Shown here: positions 48,092-55,495 of the stretch, piece after piece
Layout of the letters: every line of letters begins with the position of its first letter
Position numbering within the stretch: the first letter of the stretch is position 1
Made by a program: the position numbers and the translations under genes
The notes under the pieces: model-generated
What the model was told of the DNA's origin: nothing
What the model saw: the letters and a program-made list of their open reading frames with translations, nothing else
The model's database searches: none
Assembly: GCA_039931615.1 (NCBI GenBank)
Contig: JBDTRR010000010.1
Location: forward strand, 49,785 to 113,784
Origin: JAHFUI01 sp039931615
GTDB lineage: Bacteria > Acidobacteriota > Vicinamibacteria > Vicinamibacterales > CAVVIG01
Length of the DNA stretch: 64,000 bases
Reading direction: 5' to 3'

Positions 48092-49855
48092 ATGGCTGAA
48101 CATCTAGGCGATCTCACCCGGACTCATACCTGCGGCGCCCTTCGCGCCGACGATGTCGGCGCCGACGCGACGCTGTTGGGCTGGGTGCATCGCGTCCGCG
48201 ATCTCGGCGGCGTCACCTTCGTCGACGTCCGCGACCGCGCCGGCATCTCCCAGGTGGTGGTCCGCGACAACGACGCGCTGATGACGGCGGCCAAGCGGCT
48301 GCGATCCGAGTACGTCGTCGCCGTGATCGGCATCGTCCAGCGGCGATCGGACGATACCGTCAACCCGAAGATCGCCACTGGCGAGGTCGAAGTGCTGGCG
48401 CGCGAGATTCGCGTCCTCAACGAGGCGAAGACGCCGCCGTTCCAGATCGCGGAGGAGTCGCCGGTGTCCGAGGACGTGCGGCTGCGCTACCGCTACCTGG
48501 ATCTCCGGCGGCCGCGGCTGCAGCACAACATCGGCCTGCGCCACCGCGTCACCATGGCGGTCCGGAAGTATTTCGACGCCAACGGCTTCTGGGAGATCGA
48601 GACGCCGATCCTGGCGCGGTCGACGCCGGAAGGCGCCCGCGATTTCCTGGTGCCGAGCCGCCTGCACGCCGGCGAGTTCTACGCCCTGCCGCAGTCGCCG
48701 CAGATCTTCAAGCAGATCCTGATGATCTCGGGAATGGACCGCTACTTCCAGATCGTCCGCTGCTTCCGCGACGAGGACCAGCGGGCGGACCGCCAGCTCG
48801 AGTTCACGCAGATCGACGTCGAGATGTCCTTCGCGCGGCCGGACAGCGTCTACGGCATCATCGAGCCGCTGATGCGGGAGATCCTCAAGACCATCGGCCG
48901 GGAGGTCGAGCTGCCGATCCGGCGGATGCCGTACGCGGAGGCGATCGCCAGTTACGGATCGGACAAGCCGGATCTCCGGTGCGGCATGGCCATCTGCGAC
49001 CTCTCGGGGGTCTTTCGCGACTCCGAGTTCCGCGTCTTCAAGCAGATCGTCGCCGAGGGCGGCGTGGTGCGAGGTTTTGCGGTTCCGGGTGGGAACCGCT
49101 ATTCCCGGAGCCAGCTCGATGCCCTGGTCGACCAGGCGAAGACGCTGGGATTCACCGGCCTGATCTGGGTGAGACCGGGCGAGCCGCCGCTCAGCTCGGT
49201 GAAGGCGCTCGGTGAAGGGGTCCTCCGGCCCGCGCTGGATCGGACCGGCGCCACCGGCGAGGATCTATTGCTGATGGCGGCCGGGAAGCCGGACGCCACC
49301 TCGAAGCTGCTCGGGCAGCTGCGACTGGCGATCGCCCGGAAGGAAAACCTGCTCAATCCAGACGCGTTCGAGTTCCTCTGGGTGACCGACTTTCCGCTGC
49401 TGGAGTACCACGAGGAAGACGGACGCTGGTACTCGATGCATCACCCGTTCACGTCGCCGCGCGACGAGGATGTCGACCGGCTGGAGAGCGACCCGGGCAG
49501 CGTCCGCGCCAAGGCCTACGACCTGGTGCTGAACGGCAGCGAGATCGGCGGCGGCAGCGTCCGGATCCATGATTCCGGTCTGCAGTCGCGGATTTTCCAG
49601 CGCCTTGGGATCAGCGACGACGAGGCGAAGCTGCAGTTCGGATTCTTTCTCGAAGCGCTCGCCTACGGCACGCCGCCGCACGGCGGGATCGCGCTGGGCG
49701 TCGATCGGATAGTCGCGATCCTGGCGGGTGAGTCGTCGATCCGCGAAGTGATCGCCTTCCCGAAGACCGCCAACGCGCTCGATCTGATGGCGTCGGCGCC
49801 GTCGCCGGTCGACGCCAAGCAGCTGCGCGAGCTGCACATCAAGATCCAGCCGTGA
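48092..49855 (+). CDS. aspS: Aspartyl-tRNA synthetase
   Basis: This is the bacterial-type AspRS, about 587 residues. The N-terminal OB anticodon domain includes LGWVHRVRDLGGVTFVDVRD. Class II motif 2 is in FRDEDQRADRQLEFTQIDVE, the GAD insertion domain lies in the middle, and motif 3 lies in GGIALGVDRIVAILAGE. The ATG at 48092 is preferred; a GTG two codons earlier is in frame. A palindromic repeat element follows. No GatCAB genes are seen, so Asp/Asn specificity is not settled. Confidence 0.96.
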   Translation: MAEHLGDLTRTHTCGALRADDVGADATLLGWVHRVRDLGGVTFVDVRDRAGISQVVVRDNDALMTAAKRLRSEYVVAVIGIVQRRSDDTVNPKIATGEVEVLAREIRVLNEAKTPPFQIAEESPVSEDVRLRYRYLDLRRPRLQHNIGLRHRVTMAVRKYFDANGFWEIETPILARSTPEGARDFLVPSRLHAGEFYALPQSPQIFKQILMISGMDRYFQIVRCFRDEDQRADRQLEFTQIDVEMSFARPDSVYGIIEPLMREILKTIGREVELPIRRMPYAEAIASYGSDKPDLRCGMAICDLSGVFRDSEFRVFKQIVAEGGVVRGFAVPGGNRYSRSQLDALVDQAKTLGFTGLIWVRPGEPPLSSVKALGEGVLRPALDRTGATGEDLLLMAAGKPDATSKLLGQLRLAIARKENLLNPDAFEFLWVTDFPLLEYHEEDGRWYSMHHPFTSPRDEDVDRLESDPGSVRAKAYDLVLNGSEIGGGSVRIHDSGLQSRIFQRLGISDDEAKLQFGFFLEALAYGTPPHGGIALGVDRIVAILAGESSIREVIAFPKTANALDLMASAPSPVDAKQLRELHIKIQP

Positions 49856-49867
49856 CGCCCCAACAGG

Positions 49868-49948
49868 CGTTGCAAAATGTCGTGCGGACCTTCCGGTTCG
49901 CCGCGTCTGGCAGGCTGAAGGCCTGCACTCCATCTGTTTTTGCAACCG
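49868..49948. repeat. 82-bp repeat element, copy 1
   Basis: This element starts GCGTTGCAAAATGTCGTGCG and ends TTTTTGCAACCGC, with nearly inverted GCGTTGC/GCAACGC ends. A second copy of about 80% identity by eye lies at 61753-61835. Inside are GGACCTTCCGGTTCGCC and GGCAGGCTGAAGGCCTGCAC hairpins. It resembles a small non-autonomous element (MITE-like); mobility is only inferred. Confidence 0.65.
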
Positions 49949-50007
49949 CTCGCCCAGCGCATCATCGTTTCGTCGTCGTTGCAGTCCGATCATCAGGCCC
50001 CGTGTGC

Positions 50008-50013
50008 TATAAT
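50008..50013 (+). promoter_or_regulatory. TATAAT box upstream of phoH
   Basis: The hexamer lies 63 bases before the phoH ATG, leaving an untranslated leader of about 55 bases that includes AAAGGACTTAG. A matched -35 is not apparent. Confidence 0.45.
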
Positions 50014-50076
50014 TGGCGACTTGTACAGTTGTAAATACAACAAGGTAAAGGACTTAGTCGGGCGTCATTCCCTTCA

Positions 50077-51084
50077 ATGAAACGCATTACCGTCCCCGAA
50101 GAGGGGATCGAAACGCTGTTTGGTTCCTACGACGAGAATCTCAAGCACCTCGAATCACTCTTCAATGTCCGCATCCGCACGCAGGGCCACGAGTTGCTGG
50201 TGGACGGCGATGCCGCCGGCCTCGAGCGGGTCGACCGCGTCATCGGTCAGTTGTCGTCGCTGATGCGCGACGGCTTCAAGCTCTCCCACGCCGACGTGAA
50301 GACCGCGTCCGAGCTGGTCGCCCAGGACAACACGGTCGATCTGCGCGATCATTTCCTGAAGGGCAGTCTGACGGCGGCGGGCAAGCGGCGCATCGCGCCG
50401 AAGACGGTCACCCAGCGCCGGTATCTCGACGCCATCGAGCATCACGACATCGTGTTCGGGATCGGCCCGGCCGGGACCGGCAAGACCTACCTGGCGATGG
50501 CCCAGGCAGTTTCGTTCCTGGTGGCGAAGAAGGTCAGCCGCATCATCCTGGCGCGGCCGGCGGTCGAGGCCGGCGAGAAGCTGGGGTTCCTCCCTGGCGA
50601 TCTGCAGGAAAAGGTCAATCCCTACCTGCGGCCGTTGTACGATGCGCTCTACGACATGCTCGACTCCGAGCGCGTGGCCCGCTACATCGAGCGCGGCACG
50701 ATTGAAATCGCGCCGATCGCGTTCATGCGCGGCCGCACGCTCAACGATTCGTTCGTCATCCTCGACGAAGCGCAGAACACCACCACGGAACAGATGAAGA
50801 TGTTCCTGACCCGGCTGGGCTTCGGCGCGAAAGCGGTGATTACCGGCGACATCACCCAGATCGATCTGCCGATCGGGCGGACCTCGGGCCTGATCGAGGC
50901 GATGCGGGTGGTCGGCGGCATCGACGGCATCTCCTTCATCCGGTTCGACGATCGCGACGTCGTCCGCCACAAGCTGGTCCAGCAGATCGTCAAGGCCTAC
51001 GAGGCGTTCTCGAACGGCAACAGCGCCGGGCGGCCGCTGCCCGACCCGGCGCGTGGTGAACCTGGCGGGCCGCCATCGTCGTGA
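50077..51084 (+). CDS. phoH: PhoH-family ATPase (YbeZ)
   Basis: This is a P-loop ATPase of 335 residues linked to 16S rRNA maturation together with YbeY. The N-terminal part is KH-like (residues about 1-75). The Walker A loop GIGPAGTGKTYLAMAQA and Walker B FVILDEAQNTTTEQMKMFLT are intact. The C-terminus is a short disordered Pro/Gly tail. The gene overlaps ybeY by four bases (GTGA). The phoH-ybeY-corC-era-recO string is the usual ribosome-quality operon. Confidence 0.94.
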   Translation: MKRITVPEEGIETLFGSYDENLKHLESLFNVRIRTQGHELLVDGDAAGLERVDRVIGQLSSLMRDGFKLSHADVKTASELVAQDNTVDLRDHFLKGSLTAAGKRRIAPKTVTQRRYLDAIEHHDIVFGIGPAGTGKTYLAMAQAVSFLVAKKVSRIILARPAVEAGEKLGFLPGDLQEKVNPYLRPLYDALYDMLDSERVARYIERGTIEIAPIAFMRGRTLNDSFVILDEAQNTTTEQMKMFLTRLGFGAKAVITGDITQIDLPIGRTSGLIEAMRVVGGIDGISFIRFDDRDVVRHKLVQQIVKAYEAFSNGNSAGRPLPDPARGEPGGPPSS

Positions 51085-51641
51085 GCCAGCCGCTGCGCGT
51101 GCTCGTCGCCGATGAGCGGGGTCGGCCGGCCGCCGCCGGCCTGGCCCGCTGGCTCGCCCGGGTGGCGCCTTCCCGCGTGCGTGGCACGGTCAACATCGCG
51201 ATGGTCAGCGACGCCACGGTGCGCGCGCTCAATCAGCGGTATCGCGGGGTCGACGATGCGACGGATGTACTGAGTTTCCCGGTGGAACCACCGCCGAGGA
51301 CGCGGAGGACGCGGGGGGCGGAGAGCCTCCCGTGGCGGCAGGGAACCTCTGCGTCCCCGGCGTCCTCTGCGTCCTCGTCCCTATTTTTGGGCGACATCGT
51401 GATCGCCCAAGGTGTCGCCCGCCGTCAGGCGCGCGCCGCCCGCCATGCCGAGGCGATTGAGCATCGGGTGCTGGCGCTGCACGGGCTGCTCCACCTGATC
51501 GGTTACGATCACGAGCGCGACGACGGGCGGATGCGCCGGGTCGAGCAGCGATTGCGGCGGAAGGGGCGCCTCCGCGAAGGCCTGATCGAACGCGCCGGCG
51601 CACCGCGGCCGGCGGCGGGAGGCCGCGCCCGCAACCGATGA
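51081..51641 (+). CDS. ybeY: Endoribonuclease YbeY with an in-frame repeat insertion
   Basis: This is the single-strand rRNA endonuclease of 16S maturation. The metal site is HGLLHLIGYDHERD with the three histidines intact. The family core runs RALNQRYRGVDDATDVLSFP, but between that and LGDIVIAQGVARRQ there are about 32 extra residues (roughly 71-102). They are encoded by a GAGGACGC-family inverted repeat (arms 51296-51326 and 51346-51376). Normal YbeY is about 150 residues; this one is 186, so the insert accounts for the excess. It interrupts the loop between beta strands where the family has short acidic residues. The start is GTG. Confidence 0.92.
   Translation: MSQPLRVLVADERGRPAAAGLARWLARVAPSRVRGTVNIAMVSDATVRALNQRYRGVDDATDVLSFPVEPPPRTRRTRGAESLPWRQGTSASPASSASSSLFLGDIVIAQGVARRQARAARHAEAIEHRVLALHGLLHLIGYDHERDDGRMRRVEQRLRRKGRLREGLIERAGAPRPAAGGRARNR
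51296..51376. repeat. GAGGACGC-family inverted repeat inside ybeY
   Basis: The left arm GAGGACGCGGAGGACGCGGG (start at 51296, about 31 bp) and the right arm (51346-51376, reverse complement GAGGACGCAGAGGACGCCGG) match over about 27 of 31 bases around a 19-bp loop. The element keeps the reading frame open on the coding strand. It belongs to the same family as the 40857 and 63675 tracts. Confidence 0.85.
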
Positions 51642-52900
51642 TTCCGTTCCTGCTCTTTCTGCTGGCCGGTGCCGCCGTCTATCTCGGCACCATCGAAGCG
51701 GCGTTCAGCGCGCTGATGCGGCTGTCGCTGCGGCTGATCGCCGAGCGCAGCGACCGGCCGGGAGCGCTCGGCGCCTACCTGGACGATCCGCTGCTGCTGT
51801 TCGTGCCGGTCCGCTTCCTGCTGGCGCTGGTCACTGCGGTGGCGACGGTGCTGCTGGCCCGGGGGATTGGCCTCGACGGCGTCCGATCGATTGGGCTCGT
51901 CGTGTTCAGCGTGACGGTCTTCGTCGTCGTCTGCGAGTTGGTGCTGCCGGTCGCCATCGCGGTCCGCGATCCGGAGCGGGTCCTGGAGCGGCTGCTGCCG
52001 TCGTTCGCGCCGATCCCGCGGATGGTCGGTCCGCTGGCGCGCGCACTGGCCCGGTCGGTGGCGGCGTCGAGGCGCGAGCAGGCGCTGCAGTCGACGCCGG
52101 ACGAAGCGGCGATGGAAGCCAACGAGGTCGCCAAGGCCTACATCGAGAGCGCCGAGCAGGAAGGCATCATCGAGGGTGAAGAACGGCGGCTGCTGCAGAG
52201 CATCGTCGATTTCGGCGATACGCTGGTCCGCGAAGTGATGACGCCGCGCCCCGACATCGTCGCCATCCGGCTCGAGGCGACCATCGGCAACCTGCGCGAG
52301 CTGTTCCGCGAGCAGGAGTATTCGCGGTTCCCGGTCTACCAGGACAGCCTCGATCACATCGCCGGCTTCGTCTTCATCAAGGACCTGGTGCTGCTCGATT
52401 CCAAGGAAGACGGCCGGCCGATCGTGCCGCTGATCCGCCCGGTCGTGGTCGTCCCCGAGACCAAGCGGGTGCCCGAGCTGATGAAGCAGCTTCAACGGCA
52501 GCAGATGCAGTGCGCCATCGTCGTCGACGAGTACGGCGGGACGGCCGGACTGGTCACGATCGAGGACCTGCTGGAAGAGATCGTCGGTGAGATCCGCGAT
52601 GAATACGACGTCGAATCCGAGTCGGTCGTCGACGAGGGCGGGGGCCGGTTCACGTTCAGCGGCAAGCTCGACATCGACGAAGTGGTGCAGCGCCTGAACG
52701 TGCCGATCGATCGGGAGGGATTCGAGACCGTCGGCGGCTACCTGATGTCGCACCTCGGGCGCGTGCCGGCCATCGGCGAGCGGTTCGAAGTCGACGGCAT
52801 CGCCGTCGAAGTGCTGGACGCCGAGCGCCGCCGGGTCAACAAGGTCCGGATGTATCGCAGCCAGGTGCCGGCCGGCGAAATCGGCGAGGAGGCACGATGA
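51638..52900 (+). CDS. CorC/HlyC-like hemolysin-family protein (DUF21, CBS pair)
   Basis: This membrane protein of 420 residues has a DUF21 domain (about 1-150, three or so helices), two CBS domains (from about REVMTPRPDIVAIRLEATIG to IEDLLEEIVGEIRDE) and a C-terminal transporter-associated domain (FTFSGKLDIDEVVQRLNVPI, GYLMSHLGRVPAIGE). Some relatives are magnesium/cobalt efflux proteins; the substrate here is unknown. It overlaps ybeY and era by four bases each (ATGA). Confidence 0.9.
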   Translation: MIPFLLFLLAGAAVYLGTIEAAFSALMRLSLRLIAERSDRPGALGAYLDDPLLLFVPVRFLLALVTAVATVLLARGIGLDGVRSIGLVVFSVTVFVVVCELVLPVAIAVRDPERVLERLLPSFAPIPRMVGPLARALARSVAASRREQALQSTPDEAAMEANEVAKAYIESAEQEGIIEGEERRLLQSIVDFGDTLVREVMTPRPDIVAIRLEATIGNLRELFREQEYSRFPVYQDSLDHIAGFVFIKDLVLLDSKEDGRPIVPLIRPVVVVPETKRVPELMKQLQRQQMQCAIVVDEYGGTAGLVTIEDLLEEIVGEIRDEYDVESESVVDEGGGRFTFSGKLDIDEVVQRLNVPIDREGFETVGGYLMSHLGRVPAIGERFEVDGIAVEVLDAERRRVNKVRMYRSQVPAGEIGEEAR

Positions 52901-53805
52901 AATCCGGCTTCGTCTCGCTGATCGGCCGTCCCAATGCCGGCAAGTCGACGCTGCTCAACCGGCTGGTCGGCGCCAAGATCGCCATCGTCTCGGACAAGCC
53001 GCAGACGACGCGGACGCGGATCCTGGGGGTGCGCAACTACCCCGATGCCCAGGTCGTGTTTCTCGATACGCCCGGCATCCACCGGCCGCTGCATCGGATG
53101 AACGTGCGGATGGTCGACGCGGCGGTCGAGACGATTCGCGAAGTCGACGTGCTGGGGCTGGTGGTCGATGCCAACGAGCGGCGCGGCAAGGGCGACGCGT
53201 TCGTCATCGATCTGGTGAAGCGTGCGACCGCCCCGGTCTTCCTGATTCTCAACAAGATTGATCTGATCCGGAAATCGCGGCTGCTGCCGATCATCGACGA
53301 CTACTCGAAGCTGGCGCAGTTTGCCGAGATCGTGCCGGTCTCGGCGGCGACCGGCGACAATGTCGACCGGCTCGAGCGGGTGATCGTCGAGCGCCTGCCG
53401 GAGGGGGAGCGGCTGTATCCGGACGACTACCTCACCGATCAGCCGGAGCGGTTCCTGGCGGCGGAGATTGTGCGCGAGAAGCTGCTGCAGTTCACCCACG
53501 CCGAGCTGCCGTTCTCGAGCGCCGTGATGATCGATCGGTTCGAAGAGGCCGAGCCGGGGGCGAGCGCCAGCGCCGCCATCCTGCGGCTGTATTGCACCAT
53601 CGTCGTCGACCGCGACTCGCAGAAGCCGATCGTGATCGGCAAGGGCGGCGAGATGATCAAGCGGATCGGGACGGCGGCGCGCGAGGAGCTCGAACAATTC
53701 TTCGGCACGCGCGTCTTCCTCGACCTGCACGTGCGGGTGAAAGCCGAGTGGCGGGACGACGAGCGGCTGCTCGGACAGATCGGCCTGGGGCGGCCGGACT
53801 CGTGA
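52897..53805 (+). CDS. era: GTPase Era
   Basis: Era is a Ras-like GTPase that binds the 3' end of 16S rRNA and assists 30S assembly. The 302 residues have G1 GRPNAGKSTLLN, G3 DTPG and G4 NKID, plus the C-terminal KH domain VIGKGGEMIKRIGTAAREEL. The start overlaps the previous stop. recO follows 34 bp later. Confidence 0.96.
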   Translation: MKSGFVSLIGRPNAGKSTLLNRLVGAKIAIVSDKPQTTRTRILGVRNYPDAQVVFLDTPGIHRPLHRMNVRMVDAAVETIREVDVLGLVVDANERRGKGDAFVIDLVKRATAPVFLILNKIDLIRKSRLLPIIDDYSKLAQFAEIVPVSAATGDNVDRLERVIVERLPEGERLYPDDYLTDQPERFLAAEIVREKLLQFTHAELPFSSAVMIDRFEEAEPGASASAAILRLYCTIVVDRDSQKPIVIGKGGEMIKRIGTAAREELEQFFGTRVFLDLHVRVKAEWRDDERLLGQIGLGRPDS

Positions 53806-53839
53806 GCGAATGTGGTAACTTGATGAGCTCTGCCGCCGC

Positions 53840-54484
53840 ATGCCGCTGTACACTACCGACGCGCTGATACTCCGGTCCTACCAGCTCGGTGAGTCCGATC
53901 GGATCGTCGTGTTCCTGACGCGCGACCGCGGCAAGAAACGCGGCGTCGCCCGGAACGCCAGGCAGAGCCGGCGGCGGTTCGGCGGTGCGCTCGAGCCGAT
54001 GACCTGCGGCCGCGTCGCCTACCTGGAACGCGAGCGCCGCGACCTGGTGCGGCTCGACTACGTCGAGCAGACCCGATCGCCGATGTCCGCCATCGACGGC
54101 GAGGCGCTCGGCTACGCCGGCTACTTCGCCGAGCTGATCGACGAATGGGCACCGGAAGCCGACGCCAACGAGCCGCTCTACCGGCTCGGCGCCTCGATGG
54201 TCGACGCGATGGCGGCCGGCGTCCCGATCGATCCGCTGGCGCGCTATTTCGAGCACTGGCTGCTGCGGCTGCAGGGCGTGTATCAGCCCGACGACCGGAT
54301 GTCGGCCGGGGCCCAGGCGTTTCTCGCGGCGGCGCGCACCTGCCGGCCGCTCGCGATCGGCCAGGTGGCGGTACTGCCCGGCGCCTTGCGCGAGATCGAG
54401 ACGCTGCACCGGACGCTGATCTCGACGCACCTGGACAAGGACCTCAAGTCGGTCCGGGTGCTGCGAGAGATGAGGAGATCGTGA
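53840..54484 (+). CDS. recO: DNA repair protein RecO
   Basis: RecO anneals single strands and loads RecA with RecR. The 214 residues start with an OB fold (ALILRSYQLGESDRIVVFLT) and continue as the helical bundle. The CXXC zinc-ribbon segment of most bacterial RecO is not visible: the sequence goes GVYQPDDRMSAGAQAFLAA with no cysteine pair. That shortens the protein to 214 from about 240-250. E. coli RecO also lacks it, so this may be functional. The repeat tract that follows separates it from glyQ. Confidence 0.87.
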   Translation: MPLYTTDALILRSYQLGESDRIVVFLTRDRGKKRGVARNARQSRRRFGGALEPMTCGRVAYLERERRDLVRLDYVEQTRSPMSAIDGEALGYAGYFAELIDEWAPEADANEPLYRLGASMVDAMAAGVPIDPLARYFEHWLLRLQGVYQPDDRMSAGAQAFLAAARTCRPLAIGQVAVLPGALREIETLHRTLISTHLDKDLKSVRVLREMRRS

Positions 54485-54607
54485 GAAATGCAGAGTGCAG
54501 AATACGGCCTGCGGAATCCCGCTGCGGACTGCAGAGTGCAGCCGCTGGTCGCGATTCAATCGGCCTTGGCACCCTGCCTTCGGCAATCATCAATTAGCAT
54601 TCTGCAG
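54484..54607. repeat. GCAGAGTGCAGAAT-type inverted repeat, recO-glyQ gap
   Basis: AATGCAGAGTGCAGAATACG is followed by CTGCGGACTGCAGAGTGCAG, and the inverted TTAGCATTCTGCAGTGC ends the tract. It fills the whole 120-bp gap. No T-tract or promoter is evident. Confidence 0.6.
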
Positions 54608-54621
54608 TGCCGATATTTCCA

Positions 54622-55494
54622 ATGACCTTCCAGGGTTTAATCCTCCAGCTGTCCGAGTTCTGGGCGTCGCGCGGCTGCGTGCTGCAGCAGCCGCTCGATG
54701 TCGAAGTCGGCGCCGGCACGATGCACCCGGAAACCTTTCTCCGTGTCCTCGGCCCGGCTCACTGGAACGTCGCCTACGTGCAGCCGTCGCGCCGGCCGGC
54801 CGACGCCCGGTTCGGCGAGAACCCCAACCGATCGTTCAAGCACCACCAGTTCCAGGTGGTGTTGAAGCCGGCGCCCGACGAGGTCCAGCAGCTGTATCTC
54901 GAGAGCCTCGAAGCCTGCGGCATCAACCCGCGCCATCACGACATCCGCTTCGAAGAGGACAACTGGGAGTCGCCGACGCTGGGTGCCTGGGGGATTGGCT
55001 GGCAGGTGATGTTCGACGGGATGGAGATCTCGCAGTTCACCTATTTCCAGCAGGCCGGCGGCCTCGAGCTGTCGCCGATCTCCGCCGAGCTCACCTACGG
55101 CCTGGAGCGGATTGCGATGGCGCTGCAGCGGGTCGACAGCATGTTCGATCTCGAGTGGGGCGCCGGGGTCAAGTACCGCGACGTCCGGTTCCGCGACGAG
55201 GTCGAGCAGTCGAAGTATGTCTTCGGCCAGGCCGACGTCCGCCCCGACTTCGGCACCTTCCACCGCACGCTGTTCGGCGAGTACTATGACCTCGCCGCCG
55301 CACTGCTCAAGGCGGGGCTGGTCTGGCCGGCACTCGAGCACACCCTGAAGTGCTCGCACCTGTTCAACATTCTCGATTCCAGCAACAGCGTTGGCGTGAC
55401 CGAACGGACCGCCTACATCCTGCGCGTGCGACAGCTCGCCGTCGGCATCGCCAAGGCGTACGTCGACGAGACGGCGCCGAAAGCGATGGCCTGA
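54622..55494 (+). CDS. glyQ: Glycyl-tRNA synthetase alpha subunit
   Basis: This is the catalytic subunit of the alpha2beta2 (bacterial) GlyRS, about 290 residues. FQGLILQLSEFWASRGCVLQ is at the N-terminus, followed by GAGTMHPETFLRVLGP (ATP-binding) and the conserved QPSRRPADARFGENPNR. The ATG at 54622 gives MTFQGLI; a GTG at 54607 adds five residues. It is followed by glyS with a one-base gap (GTG start), so the two are coupled. Confidence 0.96.
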   Translation: MTFQGLILQLSEFWASRGCVLQQPLDVEVGAGTMHPETFLRVLGPAHWNVAYVQPSRRPADARFGENPNRSFKHHQFQVVLKPAPDEVQQLYLESLEACGINPRHHDIRFEEDNWESPTLGAWGIGWQVMFDGMEISQFTYFQQAGGLELSPISAELTYGLERIAMALQRVDSMFDLEWGAGVKYRDVRFRDEVEQSKYVFGQADVRPDFGTFHRTLFGEYYDLAAALLKAGLVWPALEHTLKCSHLFNILDSSNSVGVTERTAYILRVRQLAVGIAKAYVDETAPKAMA

Positions 55495-55495
55495 C

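Noticed and set aside
47859..48103. Small open frames in the hisS-aspS gap encoding HENTK-like repeats
   Set aside because: They are translations of the TTCGTG low-complexity repeat and have no start signals.
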